From assembly GCA_002371625.1 (NCBI GenBank), contig DFFV01000028.1, positions 1 to 12,040 of the forward strand: 12,040 nucleotides of DNA. The letters run 5' to 3'. Shown piece after piece: positions 1 to 6,196 of this stretch (position 1 is its first letter; every line of letters begins with the position of its first letter). Source of the stretch: Ruminococcus sp. UBA3767. GTDB lineage: Bacteria; Bacillota; Clostridia; Oscillospirales; Ruminococcaceae. The notes under the pieces were generated by a model. The model did no database searches and was not told where the DNA came from. It saw nothing but the letters and a program-made list of their open reading frames with translations. Position numbers and translations under genes: made by a program.

Positions 1-1
1 T

Positions 2-337
2 GAATTTGCGATAAAATGGATACTGCTCACGGGACTTTGCGCATTGGTGCTGCTGCTTACCACAGCGATCGGCTCAAATATCGCAGGTACGATAGTTGCG
101 ATCCTGTGCGGCGCAGGCTTTACAGGACTTGCTTATACGGGCATCTCCGCAGGTATTAACAAGCTGTTTAAGTTCAAAAAGGATTTCGAGCTTTCAGATT
201 ATATGCCCGACAGCCTCTACCGTACGAACCTCAACGACGAGGGCTGTATGCTGCGAGCGCTGATAGTCGGCATAATCACAGTAGTTGTTCTGCTGTATTT
301 CACAACAAAGCTGTATAACAAGAAAGATATAAAATAA
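2..337 (+). CDS. ABC-2-type transporter permease, C-terminal part (5' end outside window)
   Basis: The reading frame is open from the first bases of the window to a TAA at 335-337, giving the last 111 residues of a membrane protein. Two hydrophobic stretches are visible, one near the window start (a Leu/Ala/Gly-rich span) and one just before the C-terminus. The protein ends in a short charged tail, YNKKDIK. A final membrane segment followed by a basic K/R-K-D-I/L tail is common in ABC-2 permeases of Firmicutes, which form the membrane channel of drug, peptide or lantibiotic exporters. An internal TTG and later Met codons are not starts; the gene clearly continues upstream. The partner ATPase, if present, would lie outside the window. 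The family call rests on topology and the tail only, so other polytopic membrane proteins remain possible. Confidence 0.6.
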   Translation, partial: EFAIKWILLTGLCALVLLLTTAIGSNIAGTIVAILCGAGFTGLAYTGISAGINKLFKFKKDFELSDYMPDSLYRTNLNDEGCMLRALIVGIITVVVLLYFTTKLYNKKDIK

Positions 338-396
338 TATTGAATTTAAAATGGGCAGCAGTTCTTTGAGCTGTCATAAAAATGAAATAATAATGG

Positions 397-438
397 AAAA
401 ACGGCGCTCGCATAAAAATGTGGGTGCCGTTTGATTTT
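397..438 (+). terminator. Intrinsic terminator after the permease
   Basis: A 13-bp stem forms between 401-413 and 418-430 with an AAAA loop. It is uninterrupted if G-U pairs are allowed. It is preceded by four A and followed by TTGATTTT. The U tract is imperfect, so termination may be partial, but it sits where the upstream operon should end and just before a new promoter. Confidence 0.7.
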
Positions 439-444
439 AAACTA

Positions 445-473
445 TTGAAATAATAACAGGAAAGTGGTATAAT
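445..473 (+). promoter_or_regulatory. Sigma-A promoter of the MFS efflux gene
   Basis: TTGAAA (445-450), a 17-bp spacer and TATAAT (468-473) give a near-consensus housekeeping promoter. Transcription should begin near 480, leaving a leader of about 190 nt before the MFS start codon. GTGAACTGC occurs twice in the early leader (497-505 and 511-519); its meaning is unknown. Confidence 0.85.
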
Positions 474-555
474 AATTCCAATAAAACAAAGACAAAGTGA
501 ACTGCGGTATGTGAACTGCCGTGAACGATAATAAAATAATGAAAGGAGAAAAGCT

Positions 556-594
556 ATGAGAAATTGCAGTGCAAATGCTCCATGCAAGGTTTGA
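556..594 (+). CDS. Leader peptide of 12 residues upstream of MFS gene
   Basis: An ATG at 556 follows a strong Shine-Dalgarno sequence (AAAGGAG, 542-548, 7 nt spacing) and encodes MRNCSANAPCKV before a TGA at 592-594. The ORF lies inside the untranslated leader of the efflux gene. Its last five codons, including the stop, overlap the left arm of a 17-bp hairpin (582-598), so a ribosome on this ORF would change the RNA fold. Short leader ORFs of this kind control many resistance genes, such as erm, mef/msr and cat, through ribosome stalling. The peptide has two cysteines and I do not recognise it as a named leader. No protein evidence is available; the call rests on the ribosome binding site and the overlap with the hairpin. 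Confidence 0.65.
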   Translation: MRNCSANAPCKV

Positions 595-670
595 GGACAC
601 TTCATGGAGGAATAATTTAAGTCCTCGGGCTTTGCATTTCCGATATATTTCAATATAAAGGGGCAAAGTC
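582..670 (+). promoter_or_regulatory. Candidate translational/transcriptional attenuator in the MFS leader
   Basis: Arm 582-598 pairs with 621-637 over 17 bp without a bulge (four G-U pairs), enclosing a 22-nt loop that contains a GGAGG. Positions 628-635 of the right arm can instead pair over 8 bp with 663-670, which covers the edge of the MFS Shine-Dalgarno sequence (AAAGGGG, 657-663) and the spacer before its ATG at 674. TGCAAA at 570-575 offers a second partner for 631-636. The folds are mutually exclusive, and the first arm lies inside the leader ORF, so translation of that ORF could switch them. Which state is 'on' cannot be settled by eye. Confidence 0.6.
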
Positions 671-673
671 AAA

Positions 674-1966
674 ATGAAAAAACAAAAAAGTTTAAAGCAG
701 TATCTTCTGCTGTGGAGCACGCAGTCGCTCTCAACACTGGGCAGTGCAATGACAAGCTATGCGCTGACGCTGTGGCTGTATCAGAAAACAGGTCTTGCAC
801 TTGAGACAGCGATGCTTCAGATATGTACCTATGCACCTTATGTGCTTATGAGCATTTTTGCAGGTGCATTGAGCGACCGCTGGAATAAAAAGCTCACAAT
901 GCTGGGCTGCGATCTTTTTGCAGCAGTCAGTACAGTGGCGGTGCTGGTGCTTGCGATGACAGGAAAGCTGTCGGGCTGGCATCTGTATATCATCAATGCC
1001 TTTAACGGACTTATGAATACTATCCAGCGTCCTGCGGGCGATGTTGCCGCAACAATGCTGATACCAAAGGAGAAATATCAGCGCACAAGCGGTCTGCGCT
1101 CGTTTTCCGATTCGCTCAATAATATACTTACACCTGTTCTCGCAACGGCGCTGTTTGCGTTTGGCGGACTTGAGGCAGTGATAGCCTTTGACCTGACTAC
1201 CTTTGCAGCAGCATTCATAACGCTTGGCTTGTTTATAAAAATACCCGAGCCTGAAAAGGCGGATAAGGAAAAAAACTCGCTGCTCAAGTCGGCAGGGGAG
1301 GGGCTTTCGTGGCTCAAAGGCAAGCAGATGGTGCTGTACCTGATACTCTTTTTAGCAGGCATAAACCTCGTGGCATCAGCGTATAACGCAGTGCTCCCTG
1401 CAATGATACTTTCAAAGCAGGGCGGCGGCAAGGCGGTGCTTGGGCTTGTGAATACTATGGTCGGCGTGGCAACTCTTGCAGGCAGCATTATCGTAATGGC
1501 TGTCCCAAAGCCTAAGGACAGGATAAGAATGATATGGCTCTCGCTGCTGCTTTCAATGAGCACCGAGAACTTTCTGCTCGCCTTTGGAAGAACACCTCTC
1601 GTGTGGTGTATCGGCGCAGTGTGCGGCTGGATAGCTATCCCGTATATGGGAGCAAACCTTGATGTTATCCTGCGCAATGAGATCCCCGAGGCTATGCAGG
1701 GCAGAGTCTATTCCTGCAGGAATACTCTGCAGTTTTTCACTATACCCGTAGGATATTATCTTGGCGGAATGCTAACAGACAGCGTGTTTGAACCGTTCAT
1801 GCAGGGCAGGAGCGCAAGTGTGTTCAATATGCTTTTCGGCAGCGGAAAAGGTTCGGGTGCGGCAATGCTTTTTGCAGTGCTTGGCGTTGCAGGCGTGGCA
1901 GTCTGCATCGTGTTCGGGCTGCTTCTGAGAAAGTATAAATGGAACGAAGACAAAAAACAATACTAA
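674..1966 (+). CDS. Major facilitator superfamily efflux transporter (MFS_3 / Mef-like)
   Basis: This is a 430-residue integral membrane protein, the usual size for a 12-helix drug:proton antiporter. The N-terminal half carries the MFS loop 2-3 motif as GALSDRWNKK (residues about 64-73). Hydrophobic helices run through both halves, with a charged central loop (EPEKADKEKN) around residues 190-205, and the C-terminus is basic and cytoplasmic. The overall pattern resembles the MFS_3 group that includes macrolide (Mef) and some tetracycline exporters, but the substrate cannot be read from the sequence. The ATG at 674 is chosen for AAAGGGG at 657-663 and for the typical MKKQKSLKQY start. The gene is monocistronic, with its own promoter, an attenuator-like leader and a terminator, which fits an inducible resistance or export gene. 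Confidence 0.85.
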   Translation: MKKQKSLKQYLLLWSTQSLSTLGSAMTSYALTLWLYQKTGLALETAMLQICTYAPYVLMSIFAGALSDRWNKKLTMLGCDLFAAVSTVAVLVLAMTGKLSGWHLYIINAFNGLMNTIQRPAGDVAATMLIPKEKYQRTSGLRSFSDSLNNILTPVLATALFAFGGLEAVIAFDLTTFAAAFITLGLFIKIPEPEKADKEKNSLLKSAGEGLSWLKGKQMVLYLILFLAGINLVASAYNAVLPAMILSKQGGGKAVLGLVNTMVGVATLAGSIIVMAVPKPKDRIRMIWLSLLLSMSTENFLLAFGRTPLVWCIGAVCGWIAIPYMGANLDVILRNEIPEAMQGRVYSCRNTLQFFTIPVGYYLGGMLTDSVFEPFMQGRSASVFNMLFGSGKGSGAAMLFAVLGVAGVAVCIVFGLLLRKYKWNEDKKQY

Positions 1967-2008
1967 AAAACAGAGACTGTTGCGCAAATAACGCAGCAGC
2001 CTCTTTTT
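1965..2008. terminator. Bidirectional terminator between convergent genes
   Basis: A 13-bp stem with one A-C mismatch forms between 1972-1984 and 1992-2004 around a 7-nt loop. It has T5 on its right side (2004-2008) and A6 on its left side (1965-1970). It can therefore end both the rightward MFS transcript and the leftward ABC operon, whose last codon lies at 2018-2020. Confidence 0.85.
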
Positions 2009-2017
2009 GTATCATGC

Positions 2018-2764
2018 TTATTGTAAATTCAGCTTGTTCTTTATAATGTGCAGCACACAGGCAAACTCGATACCCGCACCGATAAGATGGAACAGTGAAA
2101 GTATATACATCACTGATGTTCCCCTATCACCGTAAATGTTGGCAGAAGAAGATGTGATCATTGTGATTATCATTATGTACGCAATGATTATACCTATCGC
2201 AAGCACAGCGCTGAGTCCCTTGCTTGCACCTATCATCGAGTTTATCGAGGATATAAGGTAGCAAAGCAGCAGCAAAGACAGATAGCCGGTCGCCATCATA
2301 AGAAATGTCGGCAGCAGCAGACCGAAATCATACAGCGATTCAAATAATCTTTCCATAGAACGAACAAAGCTGCCGGCTTCGCCCATACCTGTTGAGAGTA
2401 AGAGCATACCTAAATATATCACCACAAAGCTGAGTACATAGTTCACAGCCCCGACTATCACCTTTGCGATAACGTGCTGAGCAGGCGTTACCGGCAGGGT
2501 GTTGGTAAGGTATCCCTCGTGGCTGAACATATTCTTCTTGAACCTTCGGACATTGTGCGAGATAGTAAGCAGTGCAAGCAACATCGTGAAAATATAGTAT
2601 ATTGCTCCGAATATCCAAACCAGCGTAAGATAAGTCAGACTTCTGCCGCCCGGTATGTTGATAAGGATCGCAAGCAGTATTACCTCAAATCCGTAGATGA
2701 TGTAGGTGCGGGTAAAGTCCTTTGCCAGATAGATAAATTCGTATTTAAGCAGTTTTCCTAACAT
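2018..2764 (-). CDS. ABC transporter permease, ABC-2 like
   Basis: This 248-residue protein has about six hydrophobic segments, at roughly residues 20-37, 45-65, 100-125, 145-170, 180-205 and 220-240. The N-terminus MLGKLLKYEFIYLAKDF is typical of small ABC-2 permeases, in which an amphipathic K-Y-E-F helix precedes the first span. The HEGYLTNTLPVTPAQHVIAKV stretch at about 81-101 matches the loop these permeases show before the third span (the 'GYLTLTLPVS' theme). The ATG at 2764 has an AAGGAGGTG ribosome binding site (2773-2781) inside the end of the upstream ATPase gene and overlaps that gene by 7 nt, so the two are translationally coupled and should form one exporter. The substrate is unknown. 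Confidence 0.85.
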   Translation of the reverse strand: MLGKLLKYEFIYLAKDFTRTYIIYGFEVILLAILINIPGGRSLTYLTLVWIFGAIYYIFTMLLALLTISHNVRRFKKNMFSHEGYLTNTLPVTPAQHVIAKVIVGAVNYVLSFVVIYLGMLLLSTGMGEAGSFVRSMERLFESLYDFGLLLPTFLMMATGYLSLLLLCYLISSINSMIGASKGLSAVLAIGIIIAYIMIITMITSSSANIYGDRGTSVMYILSLFHLIGAGIEFACVLHIIKNKLNLQ

Positions 2765-3912
2765 CCTGCAAACACCTCCTTGAAGATATCATTGAGCGAT
2801 TTGCCAAAGGTGTTCCTCAGCAGGTCGGCATCGCCGTGAAGTGCAAGCGTGCCGTATTTTATCATAATTACTTCGTTGAGCACCGGCTCGATGTCAGTGA
2901 TGAGATGCGTCGATATTACCACGCTGGAATTGGGGTTGTGCGCACGGATTATCGTATCAAGGATATAATCTCTCGCCACGGGGTCAACACCTGCTATCGG
3001 CTCGTCAAGCAGATAAAGGCTTGCGTTCCTGCTCATTACCAGCACCAGCTGCACCTTTTCCTGCGTACCCTTTGAAAGCGTTTTCATCACAGCCTCGGGA
3101 TCAATGTGCAGGTTAGCCAGCATCGTCTCGGCAAGCGGTCTGCGGAAATCCGCATAAAAGTCGCTGAAATAATCAAGTATGTTCCTGATCTTCATCCAGT
3201 CCTGAATGTATGTGCGGTCAGGCAGGTAAGATACCATTGCCTTTGTTGCCGCACCTATCGGTACACCGTTCACGGTTATCGTGCCTGTTGTCGGAGTGAG
3301 CAGACCGCATATCAGCTTTATCAGCGTGGTCTTGCCGCTTCCGTTCGGGCCGAGCAGACCGATAACACGTCCGCTTCCGATAACAAGGTCAATTGCACTG
3401 AGTGCGTTGTTGTTCCCGTATGATTTTGAAACCTGCGTGCAGCGTACTATCTCACGCTGTCCGGGCTGCAAGGCGCTTTTCTGGAATTGGTTGAATCTCG
3501 GGTCGGTAGCAAGAGGGCTTACCATCGGGCTCGCAAAACCGCCCATTCCCATGCCCATACCGCCGGGCTGAGCGTTGAATGAAGGGTATTGCTGCTGATA
3601 AGGATAGCCGTTCACAGCACCCTGCGCAAAATTATTTGCAGCGTAGGTGTTTTGCTGAAAAGCGCCGCCATACGTCTGATGTCCGCCTGTAAAGTTCGCA
3701 GCACCAATAGTGCCCGTTGTATCCGCTGTGCCCATAGCTGTTACTACGGGAGCTGCACAGTAGTTGCAGAACCTGCTGTCAGGCAATAACTGCCTGCCGC
3801 ATTTGCTGCAAAACAGAGTTTTTTCTGCGCTGTTTCCGACAGGGGCAGCTTGCTGTGTGTTTTCGGGAGCAGGCATTGGGCTTGCATTCTCGTTTACATC
3901 CTGCGTGTTCAA
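2758..3912 (-). CDS. ABC transporter ATPase with N-terminal zinc ribbon and low-complexity linker
   Basis: This is a 384-residue protein when started at TTG 3910-3912, which lies 7 nt after AGGAAAG. A GTG at 3955-3957 would add 15 residues but has no good ribosome binding site. Order of parts: a short acidic/proline-rich lead; a zinc ribbon with CxxC pairs at C35/C38 and C49/C52; a Q/G/N/Y/M-rich linker to about residue 135; then one ABC ATPase domain. The ATPase shows Walker A GPNGSGKTT (188-196), an unusual signature LSKGTQEK (279-286), Walker B LYLLDEP (299-305), a GVDP D-loop and an H-loop His at 336. It resembles single-domain exporter ATPases (BcrA/YhaQ/GntR-linked types) that pair with the permease encoded next. 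The zinc ribbon plus linker is an addition to the usual ~230-300-residue form. Confidence 0.9.
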   Translation of the reverse strand: MNTQDVNENASPMPAPENTQQAAPVGNSAEKTLFCSKCGRQLLPDSRFCNYCAAPVVTAMGTADTTGTIGAANFTGGHQTYGGAFQQNTYAANNFAQGAVNGYPYQQQYPSFNAQPGGMGMGMGGFASPMVSPLATDPRFNQFQKSALQPGQREIVRCTQVSKSYGNNNALSAIDLVIGSGRVIGLLGPNGSGKTTLIKLICGLLTPTTGTITVNGVPIGAATKAMVSYLPDRTYIQDWMKIRNILDYFSDFYADFRRPLAETMLANLHIDPEAVMKTLSKGTQEKVQLVLVMSRNASLYLLDEPIAGVDPVARDYILDTIIRAHNPNSSVVISTHLITDIEPVLNEVIMIKYGTLALHGDADLLRNTFGKSLNDIFKEVFAGC

Positions 3913-3974
3913 ACTCGTTCTTTCCTTTCGTAGATTGTTTATCTTTTGTAAATACACTGTTAAATATATGCTTT

Positions 3975-4003
3975 AGTATAACACCGTCAGTCCGGATTGT
4001 CAA
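3975..4003 (-). promoter_or_regulatory. Sigma-A promoter of the zinc-ribbon ABC operon
   Basis: On the minus strand TTGACA (4003-3998), a 17-bp spacer and TATACT (3980-3975) form a near-consensus promoter. The start of transcription would be near 3968, about 56 nt before the TTG start at 3912. This spacing supports the shorter protein, since the GTG at 3957 would leave a leader of only about 11 nt. Confidence 0.85.
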
Positions 4004-4036
4004 GCACTTACAGTTCGTCTTTCGGCAAGAGCCGAC

Positions 4037-4064
4037 AAAAAAGGACTGCGCAGGTCAGCCCTTT
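4037..4064 (-). terminator. Terminator of the TetR operon
   Basis: Read on the minus strand, a 6-bp GGGCTG/CAGTCC stem (one G-U), extended to 9 bp by A-T pairs, closes a 7-nt loop and runs into six T (4042-4037). It lies 12 nt after the stop codon of the flavodoxin remnant, which shows that the remnant was once the last gene of this operon. Confidence 0.8.
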
Positions 4065-4075
4065 CTTTAGATCCG

Positions 4076-4190
4076 TTATAACGCCCTTCCGAGCTGATAT
4101 GCTTTTTTGGGATATTCGCCCGAAGTCGTTATCGACCTTATGCCGTCATCCCGTAGTAATACAGCGGCGTTGCAAACACCACCATATCAC
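4076..4190 (-). pseudogene. Flavodoxin-family (NADPH-dependent FMN reductase-like) gene remnant
   Basis: Two pieces of one protein family are readable in different minus-strand frames. At 4188-4141 the codons give DMVVFATPLYYYGMTA, the core strand and FMN-loop motif of flavodoxin-like NAD(P)H oxidoreductases, ending in a TAA (4140-4138). At 4120-4076 a second frame gives GEYPKKAYQLGRAL and then TAA, the usual last helix of the same family, where a 'xxYPxxAyeLGkal' ending is common. The family is normally about 150-200 residues, so most of the gene, including its start, is missing, and a frameshift separates the pieces. The remnant overlaps the end of the upstream gene by 4 nt and sits just before a terminator. 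The call rests on motif memory and needs a database search. Confidence 0.7.
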
Positions 4191-5077
4191 AGCTTATAAG
4201 CAAAAAAAACGTCGTTCGCTGCGCTTTGTCCGTTTGCAGCCTGTGAATTCTCGCTGCTTGTCTGCGCCTGACTGATTTGAACTGCCGCCTGCGGAGCAGG
4301 AGCGCTCTGCCAGGAGCTGCCTGTGCTGTTGTCGTTTTTGTCCTTCATCGCAAATATCAGCACCGCTGCCGCCGCAGCCACAGCTGCCAGCCAGATAAGC
4401 GGCTTTAAAAGCTCCGCTTTGTTTTTGTGCTTTTGCAAAAGCCCGGTAAGAATATACCCCACAAACGCCCAGCATAAAAGCATAGCGATATTTTCAACGA
4501 CTACCAGCCACTTTGCCTTTTGGTAATCAAAAAATGCAAAGTGAGTTTTGTAAAGCATATAGTTGATGATGTCGCCCTTGAAAAACAGGCTGCCGCCCCA
4601 TGCTGCCGCTGCTGCAAAAAGTGCAGCTGCCGTAGTTTTTACCGCAGCCGGAGCTTTTATCTTCGCAGTCATCGTGCGCAGGTGAAGCCCTATGTGTATC
4701 CCCATCAGTGTGAAAGCCCAGTAGGATACCGTCAGGTGCAGCTTGCGTGCGGTCATAACGTTTATAGTGCCGTACATAAACGGAACAGCATGACCGCTCA
4801 TCGACATTCCGCTGAGCGCAGTGACCGCAAATGCCGCCAGCAGCAGAATATCCGTTGCCGTAAGAGCTATCCTGTATGCCGTGTACTTTCCCTTGAACAG
4901 CGACTTGTACCATTTGTAGTTGAGTATATGGTGCCCTATAACTATCAGCGTCATTGCAGCGCCGAGCCACTCGTGCAGCTTTTCGCCCGTGACCTGATAA
5001 GCCATTATAAACAGCAAAAGAACTGTCAGCACCGCATCAACTATCCTTTTGATGATATTTACCTTTTTTGACTGCAT
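4187..5077 (-). CDS. DUF4405 / cytochrome b561-like membrane protein
   Basis: This 296-residue protein has about seven hydrophobic segments, at roughly 8-30, 38-52, 70-92, 115-132, 145-166, 190-214 and 226-243. It also has the histidine pattern of the DUF4405 family: H35 (KLHEWLG), H49/H50 (IGHHILNYKWY), H96 (SGH), H114 (ARKLHLTVSYW) and H128/H132 (GIHIGLHL). In cytochrome b561-like folds such paired histidines bind heme b and move electrons across the membrane; here that is inferred. The last 45 residues are a Q/S/A-rich low-complexity tail. The ATG at 5077 follows AGGAGGG with 8 nt spacing. The gene lies 19 nt after the reductase fragment ORF in a TetR-controlled operon whose flavodoxin is also broken, so its soluble electron partners appear to have been lost. 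Confidence 0.8.
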   Translation of the reverse strand: MQSKKVNIIKRIVDAVLTVLLLFIMAYQVTGEKLHEWLGAAMTLIVIGHHILNYKWYKSLFKGKYTAYRIALTATDILLLAAFAVTALSGMSMSGHAVPFMYGTINVMTARKLHLTVSYWAFTLMGIHIGLHLRTMTAKIKAPAAVKTTAAALFAAAAAWGGSLFFKGDIINYMLYKTHFAFFDYQKAKWLVVVENIAMLLCWAFVGYILTGLLQKHKNKAELLKPLIWLAAVAAAAAVLIFAMKDKNDNSTGSSWQSAPAPQAAVQISQAQTSSENSQAANGQSAANDVFFAYKL

Positions 5078-5096
5078 GGCAGTCCCTCCTGTTTTG

Positions 5097-5354
5097 CTAC
5101 TTCAGTTTGTCTATCCACTTGCTCTGCTTTTCTTTTGAAATGCCTCCGTCAAGCCTGTCGCCCGAAAGCGAAACCTCTGTCATCGAAACGCCGTGCTTTT
5201 CAGCGGTTTGCGCAACACGCCTGATTATCACCTCGTCCTGTTCCTCGTCTATCGTCCGGGAATGCTGTCCGTTTGCGGCGTCTCCAAAGTCCATGCAGCC
5301 CATGCATATCCGTGAAACGTTAAGGTCTGAATTTCCGAGTTTCGTGTATTTCAT
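5097..5354 (-). pseudogene. Collapsed aldo/keto reductase ORF with flavodoxin-like tail
   Basis: An intact 85-codon frame that does not make a whole enzyme. Residues 1-39 (MKYTKLGNSDLNVSRICMGC onward, then a G-F/D-G-D and TIDEE stretch) match the start of aldo/keto reductases, including the first strand and NADP-side loop. Residues about 41-63 (DEVIIRRV ... KHGVSMTEVSLS) match a helix found some 200 residues later in full-length members. Residues about 64-85 (GDRLDGGISKEKQSKWIDKLK) look like the last helix of Flavodoxin_4-type proteins, where 'G-x-R-x-x-G-x-V/I-S-x-x-x-x-x-x-W-L/I' is typical. The catalytic Asp/Tyr/Lys/His region is absent. The ATG overlaps the TetR stop codon (ATGA), so it is still translated in principle. 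It could be a real small protein, but deletion between two neighbouring genes explains it better. Confidence 0.7.
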
Positions 5355-5971
5355 GCTTTATCTCCCAACAGCTGCAATATGCAGCAATAAACTATCTCAT
5401 ATATGCTGTGCATCTTAAAATCCATCTTGGCTTCTTTCATGGCGCAAAGCTGCTTCTGAGTTGCCACAGAGTAAGGATAAACCCCGAAAAGAAACGGGAA
5501 AAACACGAAAATAAATCCCTCGCAGTCTGTCTGCGGAAAGAATTTTTTTATGCACCTTCTCACCGCATCAAGCGATCCTCCGTAAGCCGCCTTGAACTGT
5601 GTAAGGTGCTGCGGGCGGGAGTTTTCCTCCATATCGTAGTGGTTCATTGCCAGCAGCTTCAGCAGCTGCTCGTGGTTTTCCAGCGAGTGCGCAGCGGCAT
5701 CGGCAAAATCCTTTGCGCTCATTATTTCGCAGCTGTCCGCAAGTGCGTTCATCTCTGCCGCCCATTTTTCATATTCACGCTTCATCAGCGCAAGAAATAT
5801 CTCTTCCTTTGTCTGAAAGTAATTATAGATAGATGTCCTCGTGAACGATGTTTCCTCGCCTATCTCCTTTATGGTGATATCCTTGAAGCTCATCGTCCTG
5901 TATAGCTTTTCGCAGGCGTTCACGATCTCTTCCTTTCGTGAAGCTGTCAGCTCGGGTGAACCTTTTGGCAT
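5351..5971 (-). CDS. TetR/AcrR family transcriptional repressor
   Basis: This is a 206-residue protein, a normal length for TetR. The N-terminal helix-turn-helix is clear: a recruiting helix (EEIVNACEKLY), then ITIKEIGEETSFTRTSIYNYF with the Y-N-Y-F/TKEEIF ending typical of the family, at about residues 14-60. The variable C-terminal half binds ligand and dimerises; its ligand is unknown. The ATG at 5971 is preferred over a GTG at 6001 because AAGGAGAGG (5985-5977) lies just ahead of it and because the GTG falls inside an operator palindrome. Twin palindromes around the promoter point to self-repression, and the downstream redox genes are probably controlled by it too. It overlaps the next ORF by 4 nt. 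Confidence 0.9.
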   Translation of the reverse strand: MPKGSPELTASRKEEIVNACEKLYRTMSFKDITIKEIGEETSFTRTSIYNYFQTKEEIFLALMKREYEKWAAEMNALADSCEIMSAKDFADAAAHSLENHEQLLKLLAMNHYDMEENSRPQHLTQFKAAYGGSLDAVRRCIKKFFPQTDCEGFIFVFFPFLFGVYPYSVATQKQLCAMKEAKMDFKMHSIYEIVYCCILQLLGDKA

Positions 5972-5995
5972 GACTACCTCTCCTTTGATTTGTTC

Positions 5996-6008
5996 TGACA
6001 CTGTGTCA
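5996..6008. promoter_or_regulatory. TetR operator O1
   Basis: TGACACTGTGTCA is a perfect 6+1+6 palindrome. It lies just downstream of the predicted transcription start of the TetR operon, where a bound repressor would block initiation or early elongation. Confidence 0.8.
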
Positions 6009-6016
6009 TTATGGAT

Positions 6017-6045
6017 AGTATAGCATCATTCTGACACCGTGTCAA
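6017..6045 (-). promoter_or_regulatory. Promoter of the TetR operon
   Basis: On the minus strand TTGACA (6045-6040), a 17-bp spacer and TATACT (6022-6017) are near consensus. The -35 box overlaps operator O2 and the start site (about 6010) abuts O1, the usual arrangement of an autorepressed TetR gene. Confidence 0.9.
6032..6044. promoter_or_regulatory. TetR operator O2
   Basis: TGACACCGTGTCA has the same arms as O1 with a different centre base. The two centres (6002 and 6038) are 36 bp apart, between three and four helical turns. It covers five of the six bases of the -35 box. Confidence 0.8.
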
Positions 6046-6128
6046 TGCATTTTCTTCATTATCGTCATACTGCACAGCCTGCTCATTTCAAACTTGGTGC
6101 AATTGACAATACTCAAGCCGTTTATCTT

Positions 6129-6166
6129 AAAAAAAAAGCAGAGCCATCTTTGTGTGATGTCTCTGC
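6129..6166 (-). terminator. Terminator of the XRE-desulfoferrodoxin-like gene
   Basis: Read on the minus strand, an 11-bp stem with one mismatch (6166-6156 with 6148-6138) closes a 7-nt loop and is followed by nine T (6137-6129). It lies about 30 nt past the gene's stop codon. The stretch 6046-6128 upstream of the TetR promoter holds nothing I can identify. Confidence 0.85.
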
Positions 6167-6196
6167 CATAGTTTCGTTAACCGGCTTTTGCCGTCA

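Noticed and set aside
604..615. ATG-GAG-GAA-TAA mini-ORF in the loop of the MFS leader hairpin
   Set aside because: Three codons with no ribosome binding site ahead of it; the GGAGG within it is more likely just part of the loop.
4022..4035. Small TCGGC/GCCGA hairpin upstream of the zinc-ribbon ABC promoter
   Set aside because: Only 5 bp with a 4-nt loop and no T tract; it is not needed to explain termination, which the 4037-4064 hairpin covers.
3997..4275. Plus-strand frame of about 92 codons across the TetR operon end
   Set aside because: No ribosome binding site. It crosses the terminator, the flavodoxin remnant and the end of the DUF4405 gene on the opposite strand, and the product is Arg/His/Ser-rich without any motif.
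6103..6131. TTGACA at 6103-6108 on the plus strand as a possible promoter
   Set aside because: No acceptable -10 box at 16-18 bp, and it would read straight into the convergent terminator at 6129-6166.
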